Shown: positions 18,752 to 28,084, counted from the stretch's first letter. The stretch is 64,000 bases of DNA from Bradyrhizobium sp. BTAi1 (GCF_000015165.1 NC_009485.1:6777501-6841500); one strand, 5' to 3'. The notes: a model not told the origin generated them from the letters alone. Program-made: numbers and translations.

Positions 18752-19051
18752 ATGTTGTCGCAATCACCGGCGACGCCCGCTGCCGTTCGTCCGGCGCGGC
18801 GCGGCCTGCCGTATCGCATTGTCTCCGGGGCATGCGCGCTGCTCACCGCTGTGAGCCTCGCCGGCTGCCAGCCGCGCACCGTCGCGTTCGCCGGCCCCGA
18901 TCCGGCCGATCCCGCGGCCAATGAGGCGCCGGTGCGCACCTCCGCGGTCGTCGCGCCCTACACGCCGCTGCGCCCCACCGCCCCCGCCGGCTGGGGAGAG
19001 CGTGGCGGGGCGCGCGCACCGCGCTCCGAACCGGCCCGCCAGGAGCCCTGA
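18752..19051 (+). CDS. Small lipoprotein of the copper operon
   Basis: Protein of 99 residues with a lipobox (LTAVSLAGC, Cys near residue 39) after a hydrophobic stretch. The mature part is short, Pro- and Ala-rich and probably disordered. Only 1 nt separates its stop from the next start codon, so it is translationally linked to the outer-membrane efflux gene. Specific function unknown. Confidence 0.65.
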   Translation: MLSQSPATPAAVRPARRGLPYRIVSGACALLTAVSLAGCQPRTVAFAGPDPADPAANEAPVRTSAVVAPYTPLRPTAPAGWGERGGARAPRSEPARQEP

Positions 19052-19052
19052 G

Positions 19053-20480
19053 ATGCAAGGGATCATCAAGCTCGCGCCGCGCGTCGCGGCGCTGGTCGTC
19101 GCAGCATCTGGGCTTGCCGGCTGTGCCTCGTTCTCGCCCGACGGCGGCCTCGGCGTCGTGGCCGACATCACCGGCCGTACCACCGGCAAGGAGGTCGCCT
19201 CGGTCAGAACCGATGACGATGCCGCGCGCCTGCGCGACGCCACGCGCCGGCTGCTGTCGCGGCCGCTGTCGGCGGATGCCGCGGTGCAGGTCGCGCTGTT
19301 CAACAACAAGGGGCTGCAGGCGGCCTATCATCAATTGGCGCTCAGCGAGGCTGATACGATCGAGGCCAGCCTGCCGCCGAACCCGACCTTCTCGCTGATG
19401 CGCATCAGCGGCGACGGCGCGCTGGAAGCCGAGCGGCAGGTCGCCGGCGACATTCTGGCGCTCGCCACCTTGCCGCTGCGCTCGGAGATCGCGCGCGAGC
19501 GCTTCCGGCAGGCGCAGTTGAAGGCCGCACTCACCACCTTGCGGCTGGCCGCCGACGTCCGCCGCGCGCATGTGCGCGTGGTGGCCGCGAACGAGCTGGT
19601 GGCGCTGCTCGGCGAGGCGCAATCGGCCGCGGAGGCCACCGCGAAGCTCGCCCAGAAACTCGGCGAAACCGGCGCGCTCAACCGGCTCGATCAGGCGCGC
19701 GAGCAGGTGTTCTATGCCGAGACGACGGCCGAGCTCGCCACCGCCCGCCGCATGGCGGCAAGCGCGCGCGAGCGCCTGATCCGGCTGATGGGCCTGTGGG
19801 GCGACGACCTGGGTTTCCGGCTGCCGGATCGGTTGCCCGCGCTGCCGCGGCGGCCGCTGAGCCAGCCCTTCGTCGAGCGCGACGCCGTCGCGCATCGCAT
19901 CGATCTGCAGATCGCCCGGCTGGAGCTCACGGCACTCGCGACCTCGCTGCAGCTCACCGAGGCGACGCGCTTCGTGACGCTGCTCGACCTTGCCGGCCTC
20001 GATCGCAAGACCGTCGAGCCCGACGGCCGCGTCATCCGTGAGCGCGGCTATGATGTGCAGTTCCAGATTCCGGTCTTCGACGGCGGCGAGGTCCGCGCGC
20101 GGCAGGCGGCCGAGACCTACAACATCGCCTTCAACCGCCTCACCGAGCGCGCCGTCACGGTGCGTTCCGAGGCGCGCGATGCCTATCGCAGCTATCGCGC
20201 GGCTTACGACATCGCCGGCCATTATGCCCGCGAGGTGCTGCCGCTGCGCCAGATCATCAGCGAGGAGATGCAGCTGCGCTATTCCAGCATGCAGGTCGAC
20301 ATCTTCGCACTGCTGGTCGAGGCGCGGCAGCGGCTGGCCTCGCGCCGCGCCGCGATCGATGCCGTCAGAGACTTCTTCCTCGCCGATGCCGAGTTGTCGG
20401 CCGCGATCAACGGCGGCGTCGTGAGCGGCGAAGATAATGCACAGCAGACCGCGAGCGCGCTCGTGCCCGCCAATGACTGA
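19053..20480 (+). CDS. TolC-like outer membrane efflux lipoprotein
   Basis: Outer-membrane factor of 475 residues. The start at 19053 follows AGGAG; a lipobox (SGLAGC) near residue 23 marks the acylated Cys. Two OEP repeats with long helical stretches are visible (ERFRQAQLKAALTTLRLAAD, and later EARDAYRSYRAAYDIAGHYA), as in CusC/CzcC/NodT proteins. A conserved ASLPPNPTFS segment lies near residue 108. No inner-membrane RND pump or periplasmic adaptor gene is adjacent, which is unusual for this class. It is 13 nt before the multicopper oxidase start. Confidence 0.88.
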   Translation: MQGIIKLAPRVAALVVAASGLAGCASFSPDGGLGVVADITGRTTGKEVASVRTDDDAARLRDATRRLLSRPLSADAAVQVALFNNKGLQAAYHQLALSEADTIEASLPPNPTFSLMRISGDGALEAERQVAGDILALATLPLRSEIARERFRQAQLKAALTTLRLAADVRRAHVRVVAANELVALLGEAQSAAEATAKLAQKLGETGALNRLDQAREQVFYAETTAELATARRMAASARERLIRLMGLWGDDLGFRLPDRLPALPRRPLSQPFVERDAVAHRIDLQIARLELTALATSLQLTEATRFVTLLDLAGLDRKTVEPDGRVIRERGYDVQFQIPVFDGGEVRARQAAETYNIAFNRLTERAVTVRSEARDAYRSYRAAYDIAGHYAREVLPLRQIISEEMQLRYSSMQVDIFALLVEARQRLASRRAAIDAVRDFFLADAELSAAINGGVVSGEDNAQQTASALVPAND

Positions 20481-20493
20481 CAGGAGAGCCCCG

Positions 20494-21834
20494 ATGTTGT
20501 CACGCCGAACCCTGCTCGGCTCCGCGGCGCTGGCCGGCGCCTCCGCCGTATCCGGCCGCGTCCAGGCCGCCGCCATTCCCGAAGCACCGACCATGGATAA
20601 GGCCGTGATGCAGCCGCCGTTGAATCCGTCCGCCGGTCCGGACTATCAGCCGGTGGTCACGCTCAACGGCTGGTCGCTGCCGTTCCGCATGAACGGCGAC
20701 TGGAAGGAATTCCATCTCGTCGCTGAGCCGGTGACGCGCGAATTCGCGCCCGGCATGACCACGCATCTGTGGGGCTATAACGGCCAGTCGCCGGGCCCGA
20801 CCATCGAGGCGGTCGAAGGCGACAGGGTGCGGATTTTCGTCACCAACAAACTGCCGGAATACACCACGGTGCACTGGCACGGCGTCATCCTGCCCTGCGG
20901 CATGGACGGCGTCGGCGGCCTGACCCAGCCGCACATCAAGCCGGGCAAGACCTTCGTCTACGAGTTCGAGATGAAGCACGCCGGCACCTTCATGTATCAC
21001 CCGCATGCCGACGAGATGGTGCAGATGGCGATGGGCATGATGGGCATGATCGTCGTGCATCCGCGCGGCTCCGCGCCGCCGCCGGTCGACCGCGACTTCG
21101 TGTTCGTGATGTCGACCTATCGCATCGAGCCCGGCAGCTATCTGCCCAAGGTCAATGAGATGACCGACTTCAACATGTGGACCTGGAACGCCCGCGTCTT
21201 TCCCGGCATCGATCCGCTGCCGGTGCGGCTCGGCGACAAAGTGCGCATCCGCATCGGCAATCTCACCATGACCAACCATCCGATCCATCTGCACGGCCAC
21301 AAATTCAAGGTGATCGGCACCGACGGCGGCTGGCTGCCCGAAACAGCGCAATTCCCGGAGACCACCACCGACGTGCCGGTCGGCGCTGTGCGCGTGCTCG
21401 ATTTCACGGCCGACAATCCCGGCGACTGGGCGTTCCACTGCCACAAGTCGCATCACACGATGAACGCCATGGGCCACGACATGCGCAACCTGATCGGCGT
21501 GTCGCGCAAGGAGTTGGCCGCTGCCGTCGGCAAGCTCGCGCCCGAGGGCATGGTGATGGGCCATACCGGCATGGCCATGGGCACCATGGAGATGCCGGCG
21601 CCCGACAACACGCTGCCGATGATGACCGGCACCGGTCAGTTCGGCCCGATCGAGATGGGCGGCATGTTCACCACGCTCAAGGTGCGCGAGGGCCTGGCGC
21701 GCGACGATTATCGCGATCCCGGCCCTTATCAGTTTCCGCAAGGCAGCGTCGCCTATGAGGTCGCGAGCGCGCCGGAGCCGGTCCCGCGCGCCAGCAGCGC
21801 CGCAGCCGCAACGCCGAAATCCACCCGTCCATGA
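20494..21834 (+). CDS. Periplasmic multicopper oxidase
   Basis: Copper oxidase of 446 residues, likely oxidising Cu(I) or another reductant in the periplasm. A twin-arginine signal is present (LSRRTLLGSAALAGAS). Copper ligands are clear: HWHG near residue 128, YHPHADE near 168, HPIHLHGHKF near 265, and the T1/T3 block WAFHCHKSHH followed by M near 312-325. The C-terminal tail is Met-rich (MVMGHTGMAMGTMEMP), which suggests cuprous-ion binding. The start at 20494 has CAGGAGAG upstream. Confidence 0.95.
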   Translation: MLSRRTLLGSAALAGASAVSGRVQAAAIPEAPTMDKAVMQPPLNPSAGPDYQPVVTLNGWSLPFRMNGDWKEFHLVAEPVTREFAPGMTTHLWGYNGQSPGPTIEAVEGDRVRIFVTNKLPEYTTVHWHGVILPCGMDGVGGLTQPHIKPGKTFVYEFEMKHAGTFMYHPHADEMVQMAMGMMGMIVVHPRGSAPPPVDRDFVFVMSTYRIEPGSYLPKVNEMTDFNMWTWNARVFPGIDPLPVRLGDKVRIRIGNLTMTNHPIHLHGHKFKVIGTDGGWLPETAQFPETTTDVPVGAVRVLDFTADNPGDWAFHCHKSHHTMNAMGHDMRNLIGVSRKELAAAVGKLAPEGMVMGHTGMAMGTMEMPAPDNTLPMMTGTGQFGPIEMGGMFTTLKVREGLARDDYRDPGPYQFPQGSVAYEVASAPEPVPRASSAAAATPKSTRP

Positions 21835-21866
21835 CCAGCCGACCAGATGATCCCCAGGAGAGACAG

Positions 21867-22328
21867 ATGAAGACCCCCGTCATGATCAGCGCCGCCATCG
21901 CCGCCGCGATGATCGCAGCCGCGCCGGCGCGCGGCCACGAGCAGCACGGCGCGCACGGCTATTCGGCCGGCGAGCCGGGCGACCCCAAACTGCCGTCGCG
22001 CACCGTCGAGGTGCTCTTGACCGAGATGGAGTTCACCCCGGCGCGCATCGACGTGAAGCGCGGCGAGCAGATCCGCTTCATGCTGCGCAACAACGGCAAG
22101 GAGGACCATGAATTCCTGCTCGCCACCAAGACGGAGAATCTGAAACACGCCGCCGTCATGAAGAAGCATCCCCACATGGAGCACGCCGAACCGAACGGCG
22201 CCCGGCTCGCACCGGGCAAGACCACCGAGCTGCTGTGGCGCTTCACCAAGGCCGGGACGTTCGAATATTCGTGCCTGATCCCCGACCATCGCGACTACGG
22301 CATGACCGGTCATGTCAGCGTCAAGTGA
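21867..22328 (+). CDS. Cupredoxin-like periplasmic copper protein
   Basis: Protein of 153 residues with a signal peptide (MISAAIAAAMIAAAPARG) and a His-rich mature start (HEQHGAHGY). Type-1 copper ligands are in place: His in KEDHEFLL, then Cys in YSCLIPDH, His in the same block and Met in YGMTGH. CCAGGAGAG precedes the start at 21867. It probably shuttles copper or electrons to or from the multicopper oxidase encoded just upstream. Confidence 0.9.
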   Translation: MKTPVMISAAIAAAMIAAAPARGHEQHGAHGYSAGEPGDPKLPSRTVEVLLTEMEFTPARIDVKRGEQIRFMLRNNGKEDHEFLLATKTENLKHAAVMKKHPHMEHAEPNGARLAPGKTTELLWRFTKAGTFEYSCLIPDHRDYGMTGHVSVK

Positions 22329-22351
22329 CGGCGCGCCTCACGCGCCAGGCC

Positions 22352-22436
22352 GTAGGGCGGATCAGCGTTGGCGTGACCCGCCATCGCCACCGATCTCGGC
22401 CCCATCGGCGGATCACGCTGCGCTGATCCGCCCTAC
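22352..22436. repeat. Inverted repeat GTAGGGCGGATCAGCG / CGCTGATCCGCCCTAC
   Basis: Two perfectly complementary 16-nt arms (22352-22367 and 22421-22436) separated by about 53 nt. It lies between the cupredoxin and cusF genes and could attenuate or stabilise the transcript. The pattern resembles a widespread GTAGGGCGGAT repeat. Confidence 0.7.
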
Positions 22437-22472
22437 GCATTCAGACCCAAGACCAGCAGAAGAGACGACACG

Positions 22473-22769
22473 ATGAAGACGTTCACTCAGCTCACCACCG
22501 CCGCCGCCCTTGCTCTCGCGCTTCTGACCCCCGCCCTCGCCGCCGATGCCATCAGCGGCGACGTCAAGAAGGTCGACGAAGCCAACGCCAAGATCACCCT
22601 GCATCACGGCCCGGCCAAGAGCCTCGGCATGGACGAGGCCATGACCATGGTCTACCGCGTCAAGGACGCCGCGATGCTCAAGGGCCTCAAGGCCGGCGAC
22701 AAGGTCAAGTTCGAGGCCATCGAGGAGCCCTCCGGCTACACGGTGACCAAGATCGAGAAGGGCAAGTAG
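22473..22769 (+). CDS. cusF: CusF-like copper-binding protein
   Basis: Periplasmic protein of 98 residues with a clear signal peptide (ALALALLTPALAA). The short OB-like domain has the CusF pattern: ISGDVKKVDEANAKITLHHG with its His, then the Met-containing GMDEAMTMVYRV. The usual Trp of CusF is not evident (it seems replaced by Tyr). Last gene of the copper operon, after a palindromic repeat. Confidence 0.85.
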   Translation: MKTFTQLTTAAALALALLTPALAADAISGDVKKVDEANAKITLHHGPAKSLGMDEAMTMVYRVKDAAMLKGLKAGDKVKFEAIEEPSGYTVTKIEKGK

Positions 22770-22877
22770 GACAAGCGACGCTGGCCCGTCAAAGTCCTGG
22801 CCCCTGCGGCCGCTTGGCGAGGATGCTGCTCCCTTGACCGGGCATTCCCCGCCTCCGCGCGCGCCCCGCCGGCCGCG

Positions 22878-22916
22878 TTAACGCTTTGCTAACCATGAGG
22901 CGGGCAAGCTTTGCCG
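22878..22916 (+). promoter_or_regulatory. CtrA-like box plus GGCAA/TTGCC palindrome, module shared with flhA
   Basis: The stretch reads TTAA-N7-CTAACCAT-N5-GGGCAA-N3-TTGCCG. The same arrangement with the same spacings occurs at 30586-30624 ahead of flhA. TTAA-N7-CTAA(C) is one mismatch from the CtrA consensus TTAA-N7-TTAA(C). The module lies 175 bp before the TTG start chosen for the TPR-glycosyltransferase. Shared use by a flagellar gene suggests common regulation. Confidence 0.55.
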
Positions 22917-23091
22917 CGTCGCGCTGCGCGTGGCGGGCCGCCGGATCATCGCTCCGGCGAGCCCTGCCCGTCGCGGCTGCCGGCACGACGGCGCAATCGG
23001 CCCGACCTGCGGCCCCCGGCGGGGCGCTCCGCCGAGCGCGGCGCCAGGCCCGTTCGAACGCGCCACCGCACAGTTCGCCCGGAGAAAAGCC

Positions 23092-25314
23092 TTGAGCACC
23101 GTTGGTTCGCGCGCCTTCCAGAAGGCCCGGCAGGAGAAGAAGCAGAAGAAGCTGGTCGAGACGCAGCTGACGGCGGCGTACACGGCCTATCGCGCCGGAC
23201 GGCAGGCGGAGACCCAGGCGATCTGCGCGGCGCTGCTGCAGGAGGTGCCGAGCTGCTTCGACGCTATGCATCTGCTCGGCGTCTCGCTCGTCACCAGCTC
23301 GCGTTTCGTCGAGGCCACCGGCTTCTTGACCCAGGCGGTCGCGCTGGAGCCAAATTCGGCCGATGCGCAGTCCAATCTCGGCTGGGCACTGGTCAATTGC
23401 GAGCGCTACGAGGAGGCGCGCGCCGCGCTGGAGCGATCGCTCGCGCTGCGGCCGAACGCGCCGGTCACGTGGCGGAATCTGGCGATCGCCCTGCTGCGGC
23501 TGAAACAGGGCGAGGCCGCCCTCGACGCCGCGACCCGCGCCCTCCAGCTCAAGCCTGACGATGTCGATTCCTGGTGCAACCGCAGTGTCGCCGAGCTGAT
23601 GCTGCGACGCTGGGACGCCGCTGCGGCCAGCGCCGAGCGCGCCTTGAGTTTCAACCCGGCGCATTTCGAAGCACTGGTCAACAAGGGCCTCGCGCATCTC
23701 GAACTGCATCATTTCGAGCTGGCGGAAGCGACGTTCAACACAGCCCGCGCGGTGCGGCCGAGCAATGCCGAGCTGCTGGCGCATCGCGGCCGGCTGTTCA
23801 TGCTGAGCGGGCGCAATGCCGAAGCCGAAGCCGAGTTCGACGCCGCGGTCGCGCTCGATCCCCGGCTGCAAGTGGGCTGGCAGGGCAAGGCGCAGATCGC
23901 GATGCTCAACGGCAACATCGCCCAGGCGATGGCGGCCTGCAAGCGCGTGCTCGACCAGAACCCGACGGCCCAAGTGGCGCTGACCTTGCTCGGCGCCTGC
24001 CAGGGACGGCTCGGTGACATCGAAGGCGCGATTGCGCGCTTCGATCAGGCGCTCGCGGTGCAGCCGGACTATGACGAGGCCATCACCAAGAAGATCTTCT
24101 ATCTCGACTTCCTCTCCGGCGCCGACTTCGCGGTCCAGCAGGCGGCGCGCTATTATTGGTGGGTGGCGGTCGGCTCGAAATTCCCGCGCCGCAAGCTTGC
24201 CGCACGCGCGCTCGATCCCGAGCGGCGCATCGTCGTCGGCTACGTCTCGGCCGACTTCCGCACGCACTCGGCCGCCTTCGCCTTCCTGCCGGTGCTGCGC
24301 GGGCACGACAAGACGCAGGTGCAGGTCAATTGCTACTCGTCCTCGCCGCGCCACGACGACTTGACGGCGACCTTCCAGTCCATCGCCGACGTCTGGGTCG
24401 AGGCGGCCAACCTCTCCGACGACGAGCTCGCCGATCGCATCCAGGCGGACGGCGTCGACATCCTGGTCGATCTCTCCGGCTACACCACGGGCACGCGGAT
24501 GCCGGTGTTCGCGCGCAAGCCGGCGCCGATCCAGGTCACCGCTTGGGGCAGCGGCACCGGCACGGGGCTTGCGACCATGGACTATTTCTTCGCCGATCCC
24601 GTCACGGTGCCCGCAAACGTCCGGCCGCTCTTCGCCGAGCGCGTGCATGACCTGCCGTCGGTGATCACGATCGATCCCTTGCTCGACATTCCGCCATCGC
24701 CGCCGCCGATGCTGCAGAACGGCCACGTCACCTTCGGCGTCTACAATCGCATCGACAAGATCTCCGACGAGGCGATTGCCTTGTGGGCGCGGCTGCTCGG
24801 CGAAGTGCCGGACGCCAAGCTCGTCGTCAAGCATCTCGCGCTCAACGATCCCTTGGTGCGCGACGGCCTGCTCGGCCGCTTCGTGACGCAGGGCGTTAAG
24901 GAATCGCGCATCCTCTGCCTCGGCGCCAGCGCGCGCAGCGAGCATCTGCGATCGTTCGACCGCATCGACATCGCGCTCGATCCGTTCCCGCAGAATGGCG
25001 GCATCTCGACGTTCGAGGCGCTCTACATGGGCGTGCCGGTCGTTGCCAAGCTTGGTGCCGGCGCGGCCTCGCGGGCGGCGGGCGGCATCCTGACCGCGGC
25101 CGGCCTGTCCGATTGGGTCGCCGACGATGACGACGGCTACATCCGCATCGCCAAGACATTTGCCGCGCAGCCCGAGCTGCTGGCACAGCTGCGCACCGAG
25201 CTGCCCGGCAAGGTCGCACGCTCGCCTGCCGGCGACGTCGCCCACTACACGCGCTGCGTCGAGGCGGGCTATCGGCAGTTCTGGCGGGACTATTGCGCCA
25301 AAGCCGGCACCTGA
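23092..25314 (+). CDS. TPR protein with C-terminal O-GlcNAc-transferase-like (GT41) domain
   Basis: Protein of 740 residues. I prefer the TTG at 23092 because CGGAGAAAAGCC is an excellent ribosome site and the family-like N-terminus (SRAFQKARQEKKQKKL) begins there; the frame is open back to 22930. Residues about 25-350 hold roughly ten TPR units (for example PNSADAQSNLGWALVNCERY). Residues about 380-715 form the SPINDLY/OGT-type catalytic domain: VGYVSADFRTHSAAF, DILVDLSGYTTGTRMPVFA, and the donor-site block LDPFPQNGGISTFEALYMGV. Caulobacter flagellin glycosyltransferases are TPR proteins, and this gene shares a promoter-like module with flhA. Flagellin modification is therefore a reasonable guess, but only inference. 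Confidence 0.88.
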   Translation: MSTVGSRAFQKARQEKKQKKLVETQLTAAYTAYRAGRQAETQAICAALLQEVPSCFDAMHLLGVSLVTSSRFVEATGFLTQAVALEPNSADAQSNLGWALVNCERYEEARAALERSLALRPNAPVTWRNLAIALLRLKQGEAALDAATRALQLKPDDVDSWCNRSVAELMLRRWDAAAASAERALSFNPAHFEALVNKGLAHLELHHFELAEATFNTARAVRPSNAELLAHRGRLFMLSGRNAEAEAEFDAAVALDPRLQVGWQGKAQIAMLNGNIAQAMAACKRVLDQNPTAQVALTLLGACQGRLGDIEGAIARFDQALAVQPDYDEAITKKIFYLDFLSGADFAVQQAARYYWWVAVGSKFPRRKLAARALDPERRIVVGYVSADFRTHSAAFAFLPVLRGHDKTQVQVNCYSSSPRHDDLTATFQSIADVWVEAANLSDDELADRIQADGVDILVDLSGYTTGTRMPVFARKPAPIQVTAWGSGTGTGLATMDYFFADPVTVPANVRPLFAERVHDLPSVITIDPLLDIPPSPPPMLQNGHVTFGVYNRIDKISDEAIALWARLLGEVPDAKLVVKHLALNDPLVRDGLLGRFVTQGVKESRILCLGASARSEHLRSFDRIDIALDPFPQNGGISTFEALYMGVPVVAKLGAGAASRAAGGILTAAGLSDWVADDDDGYIRIAKTFAAQPELLAQLRTELPGKVARSPAGDVAHYTRCVEAGYRQFWRDYCAKAGT

Positions 25315-25660
25315 TCGGCCGTGCGGCTCTTGCCGCGCACGGCAGAGAGTTCGTTCGCAGACCGCATCGATGCGTCCTACCGGGTCTTCGGGAGCCTCTC
25401 GGGTATCGGAGGTACAACCGATAGCTGTAACGGTTCCCGCTGTGCCCTTTTGGCCGGGCCCGATGTAACAATGCCTCTCACTGGCGAAACCAGGGCGCAT
25501 TCAAGTTGATGGCTTTTTAGTGGCGACGTGCCGCCACTGTCTCGGCCAAATAGCGACCAACCGGCGAGTAGTAGACGGCCTTCGCGGAACGCCGACATAA
25601 TCGACCAGAACAACGACCGTGCCGCGATCATCGTGCGGCCGGCAATGGGGGATCTGGGGC
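25315..25660. other. Intergenic region, nothing recognised
   Basis: About 346 bp between the glycosyltransferase and the second TAXI gene. I see no repeat family member, terminator with a T-run, or credible small gene. A promoter for the TAXI gene presumably lies here. Confidence 0.5.
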
Positions 25661-26824
25661 ATGCGGGTCGCGTGGTTGAGTTGCGTCGTTGCGGCGGGAT
25701 TGAGTCTGGCGACTGCGCTGCTGCCCGCCGCCGCACAGACCGCGAAGCCGGCAAAATCGGCGACGGCGGCCGCCGCCGGCGAAGGCGGCAAGCTGCAGGA
25801 GTCCAACGAATGGACGGTCGGCATTGCCGGCGGCCTGCTCGAAGGCACCAACATCCGCTTTGCCGCCGAGATGGCCAAGGTGCTCGACGATCGGCCGAAC
25901 CTGCGCGTGCTGCCGATGGTGACCTATGGTGCGCTCGGCAATATCGAGGACCTGCTGTATCTGCGCGGCGTCGACGTCACCATCACTTCGGCCGACGTGC
26001 TCGACGAGTTCGTCCGCAACGGCACGCTCGCCAACATCAAGAACCGCATCCGCTACATCTGCTCGTTCTACATCAACGAGATGCATGTCTATGTCCGGCC
26101 CGAGATCAAGACGCTCGAGGACCTCGCCGGCAAGAAGGTCTCGTTCAACACGGTGGGCAGCGCGGCCAACCTCACCGGCGGCATCGTGTTCGACCGGCTC
26201 AAGATCAACGCCGAGAAGGTGTTCATCAACAATTCGGTGGCGCTGGAGAAGATGCGCAGCGGCGAGATCGCCGGCGTGGTGCATGTGACCGGCAAGCCGA
26301 CCGACCTGTTCGCCAAGTTCAAGCCCGAGCCGGGCTTTCATTTCCTGCCGATTCCGTTCGCGCGCAGCCTGCAGGACTATTACGTGCCGACCAAGCTGAC
26401 CTCGCAAGACTACCCCAACCTGCTTAAGCCCGGCGAGACCGTCGAGACGATCGGCGTGCCGCAGGTGCTGGCGGTGTACAACTGGTCGCCGGAGACCGAG
26501 CGCTATCGCCGCGTCTCGCGTTTCGTGGAGTATCTGTTCAAACGGTTCGACCAGTTCAAGCAGCCGCCCTTCCACCCGAAATGGAACGAGATCAACCTCG
26601 CCTCCTCGCTGCCCGGCTGGACCCGCTTCCGCGCCGCCGAGGAGCTGCTCGCGAGCAGCCGCCCGCCCGAGGCCGAGGCCGCCGCGGTCAAGCAGCAGTT
26701 CGACGAGTGGATGAGCGCGAGAACCGCGACCGGCGGCCGGCGCCTGAGCAATGATGAGGCCAAGGTGCTGTTCGAGCAGTTTCAGGACTGGATGAAGCAA
26801 AGCGGCGGACAGCCGGCGCGATAG
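25661..26824 (+). CDS. TAXI-family solute-binding protein (orphan, paralogue of 15190-16476)
   Basis: Periplasmic protein of 387 residues. The start at 25661 gives a signal peptide (WLSCVVAAGLSLATALLPAAAQ) and follows GGGGGAT; the frame extends to 25619. The fold matches TAXI proteins: GIAGGLLEGTNIRFAAEMAK, then LYLRGVDVTITSADVLDEF, FYINEMHVYVRPEIKTLEDL, and YPNLLKPGETVETIGVP. The C-terminal block RFDQFKQPPFHPKWNEINLA resembles the paralogue at 15190. No TRAP permease is adjacent. It may serve a permease elsewhere or act as a sensor. Confidence 0.85.
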   Translation: MRVAWLSCVVAAGLSLATALLPAAAQTAKPAKSATAAAAGEGGKLQESNEWTVGIAGGLLEGTNIRFAAEMAKVLDDRPNLRVLPMVTYGALGNIEDLLYLRGVDVTITSADVLDEFVRNGTLANIKNRIRYICSFYINEMHVYVRPEIKTLEDLAGKKVSFNTVGSAANLTGGIVFDRLKINAEKVFINNSVALEKMRSGEIAGVVHVTGKPTDLFAKFKPEPGFHFLPIPFARSLQDYYVPTKLTSQDYPNLLKPGETVETIGVPQVLAVYNWSPETERYRRVSRFVEYLFKRFDQFKQPPFHPKWNEINLASSLPGWTRFRAAEELLASSRPPEAEAAAVKQQFDEWMSARTATGGRRLSNDEAKVLFEQFQDWMKQSGGQPAR

Positions 26825-26838
26825 CGCCGTCGCTCGGA

Positions 26839-27510
26839 CTACGATGAAGTGGGCGCGCGCCGCAGCGACTCCGGCGTATCCGGCTGCGCCAGCGGATGCG
26901 CGGCCGCGAAGGCGGGCAGCGCCATCGCGGCCTCGACGACGCGCTGCACCGTCGGCGCCCCGCCGAGATCGAGGCCCTGGTTGCGTGCGAACAGCGCATG
27001 GCCGGCGAGGCAGATGTCGGCGGTGGTCGGCGCATCGCCATGGGCGAAGCGCCCCGTGGCGCCATCGCCCGCGAGCCGCGCCTCGACCGCGCCGAGCATC
27101 TCCGCGGCCCAGTACCTGAGCCAGGCCGCGCGCGCCGTATCGTCGAGGTGCAGCACCTCGGTGAGATAGCGCTGCACCCGCGGTGTCGTCAGCGGATGCG
27201 CATCGCACGCGATCATCGCCGCCAGCGCCCGCACCCGCGCCCGCCCCTTGGGATCGGCCGGCAGCAGCGCCGGACCGGGACAGGCCTCGTCGAGATAGTC
27301 GAGGATCGCCAGCGACTGCGTGAGCACCGTGCCGTCGTCCAGCACCAGCGACGGCAGCGCCATCTGCGGATTGACCGCCGCATAAGCGCCTTCCCGATGC
27401 TGCTGGCGGTCGACATCAACCGTGATGAGCTCGTAGGCGACGCCCTTCAGATTGAGCGCGATCCGCACCCGGAAGCTCGCAACCGACCGCCAGAACGAAT
27501 AGAGCTTCAT
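26839..27510 (-). CDS. maiA: Maleylacetoacetate isomerase (zeta-class glutathione transferase)
   Basis: Enzyme of 223 residues that isomerises maleylacetoacetate to fumarylacetoacetate in tyrosine/homogentisate breakdown, with glutathione as cofactor. The zeta-class active-site start is LYSFWRSVASFRVRIALNLK (Ser near residues 7-10). The later NPQMALPSLVLDDGTVLTQS binds glutathione, and the C-terminal helical domain follows. The start at 27510 has GGGAGA upstream; 27531 is the alternative. No other homogentisate genes are in the window, so it appears isolated. Convergent with the TAXI gene, 14 bp apart. Confidence 0.85.
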   Translation of the reverse strand: MKLYSFWRSVASFRVRIALNLKGVAYELITVDVDRQQHREGAYAAVNPQMALPSLVLDDGTVLTQSLAILDYLDEACPGPALLPADPKGRARVRALAAMIACDAHPLTTPRVQRYLTEVLHLDDTARAAWLRYWAAEMLGAVEARLAGDGATGRFAHGDAPTTADICLAGHALFARNQGLDLGGAPTVQRVVEAAMALPAFAAAHPLAQPDTPESLRRAPTSS

Positions 27511-27563
27511 CAAGCCGTCTCCCATCGCCACCGGACGGCGCGCCCGAGCTCAATTCCTTTGCC

Positions 27564-28067
27564 TCACTCCGCGCCCGGCGCAAAGTCCAGATCCGCAACG
27601 CTCGCGCTTTGTGGCACCTTGATCACGACGGCGGCGCGGTTCAGCGCCTGATGACAGGAATTGCAGGCCGCCGTGAGATCGGCATATGACTGCTCGAAGC
27701 GACCGATGTCCTTCTGCTTGATCGCCTGCGCCAGCGCCTCGAACGGCTGTTGGGTCACCGCCGTCGTCATGTCGGCGAAAGAATTGCCGTCCACCAGCGG
27801 CTGCGCACGGCTGACCCGGTTCAAGGCGCCCTTGAGATTCCCGAGCTCATAGGCGCTGAACGCCCAATTGCCGCTATGGGCGGCGATCCACAGCCGGATG
27901 TGGCGCGGCTGGATGGTCGCGATCATCAGGTCGCTGACACTCGGCAGATAGGCCGGTGACGGCGGCGGCGTCTCCGCGCGCAAGCCGACGCCGGTCGCGA
28001 CGATCGCAAGTCCGGCGAGGGTTACTGCGGTCAATGTCAGCCGCAGGCGGTGGTGGGGTGGATACAT
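27564..28067 (-). CDS. Periplasmic c-type haem protein, single CxxCH
   Basis: Protein of 167 residues with a signal or anchor segment at 11-30 (LTAVTLAGLAIVATGVG). One haem-attachment motif, CNSCH, is at 135-139, in a helix-rich context (QSYADLTAACNSCHQALNRA) that resembles cytochrome c'-like four-helix proteins. A candidate Irr box lies 19 bp before the start, which suggests iron control of a haem-requiring protein. The redox partner is unknown. It is followed by maiA on the same strand, 53 bp away, and the two may be co-transcribed. Confidence 0.8.
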   Translation of the reverse strand: MYPPHHRLRLTLTAVTLAGLAIVATGVGLRAETPPPSPAYLPSVSDLMIATIQPRHIRLWIAAHSGNWAFSAYELGNLKGALNRVSRAQPLVDGNSFADMTTAVTQQPFEALAQAIKQKDIGRFEQSYADLTAACNSCHQALNRAAVVIKVPQSASVADLDFAPGAE

Positions 28068-28084
28068 CCTGGCTTCTCCTTCAA

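Noticed and set aside
22789-25500. Long open frame (903 codons) on the minus strand across the TPR-glycosyltransferase gene
   Set aside because: It is a shadow of the plus-strand gene in high-GC DNA: composition is Arg/Ala/Gly-rich, no domain is recognisable, and the plus-strand frame has clear TPR and GT41 motifs.
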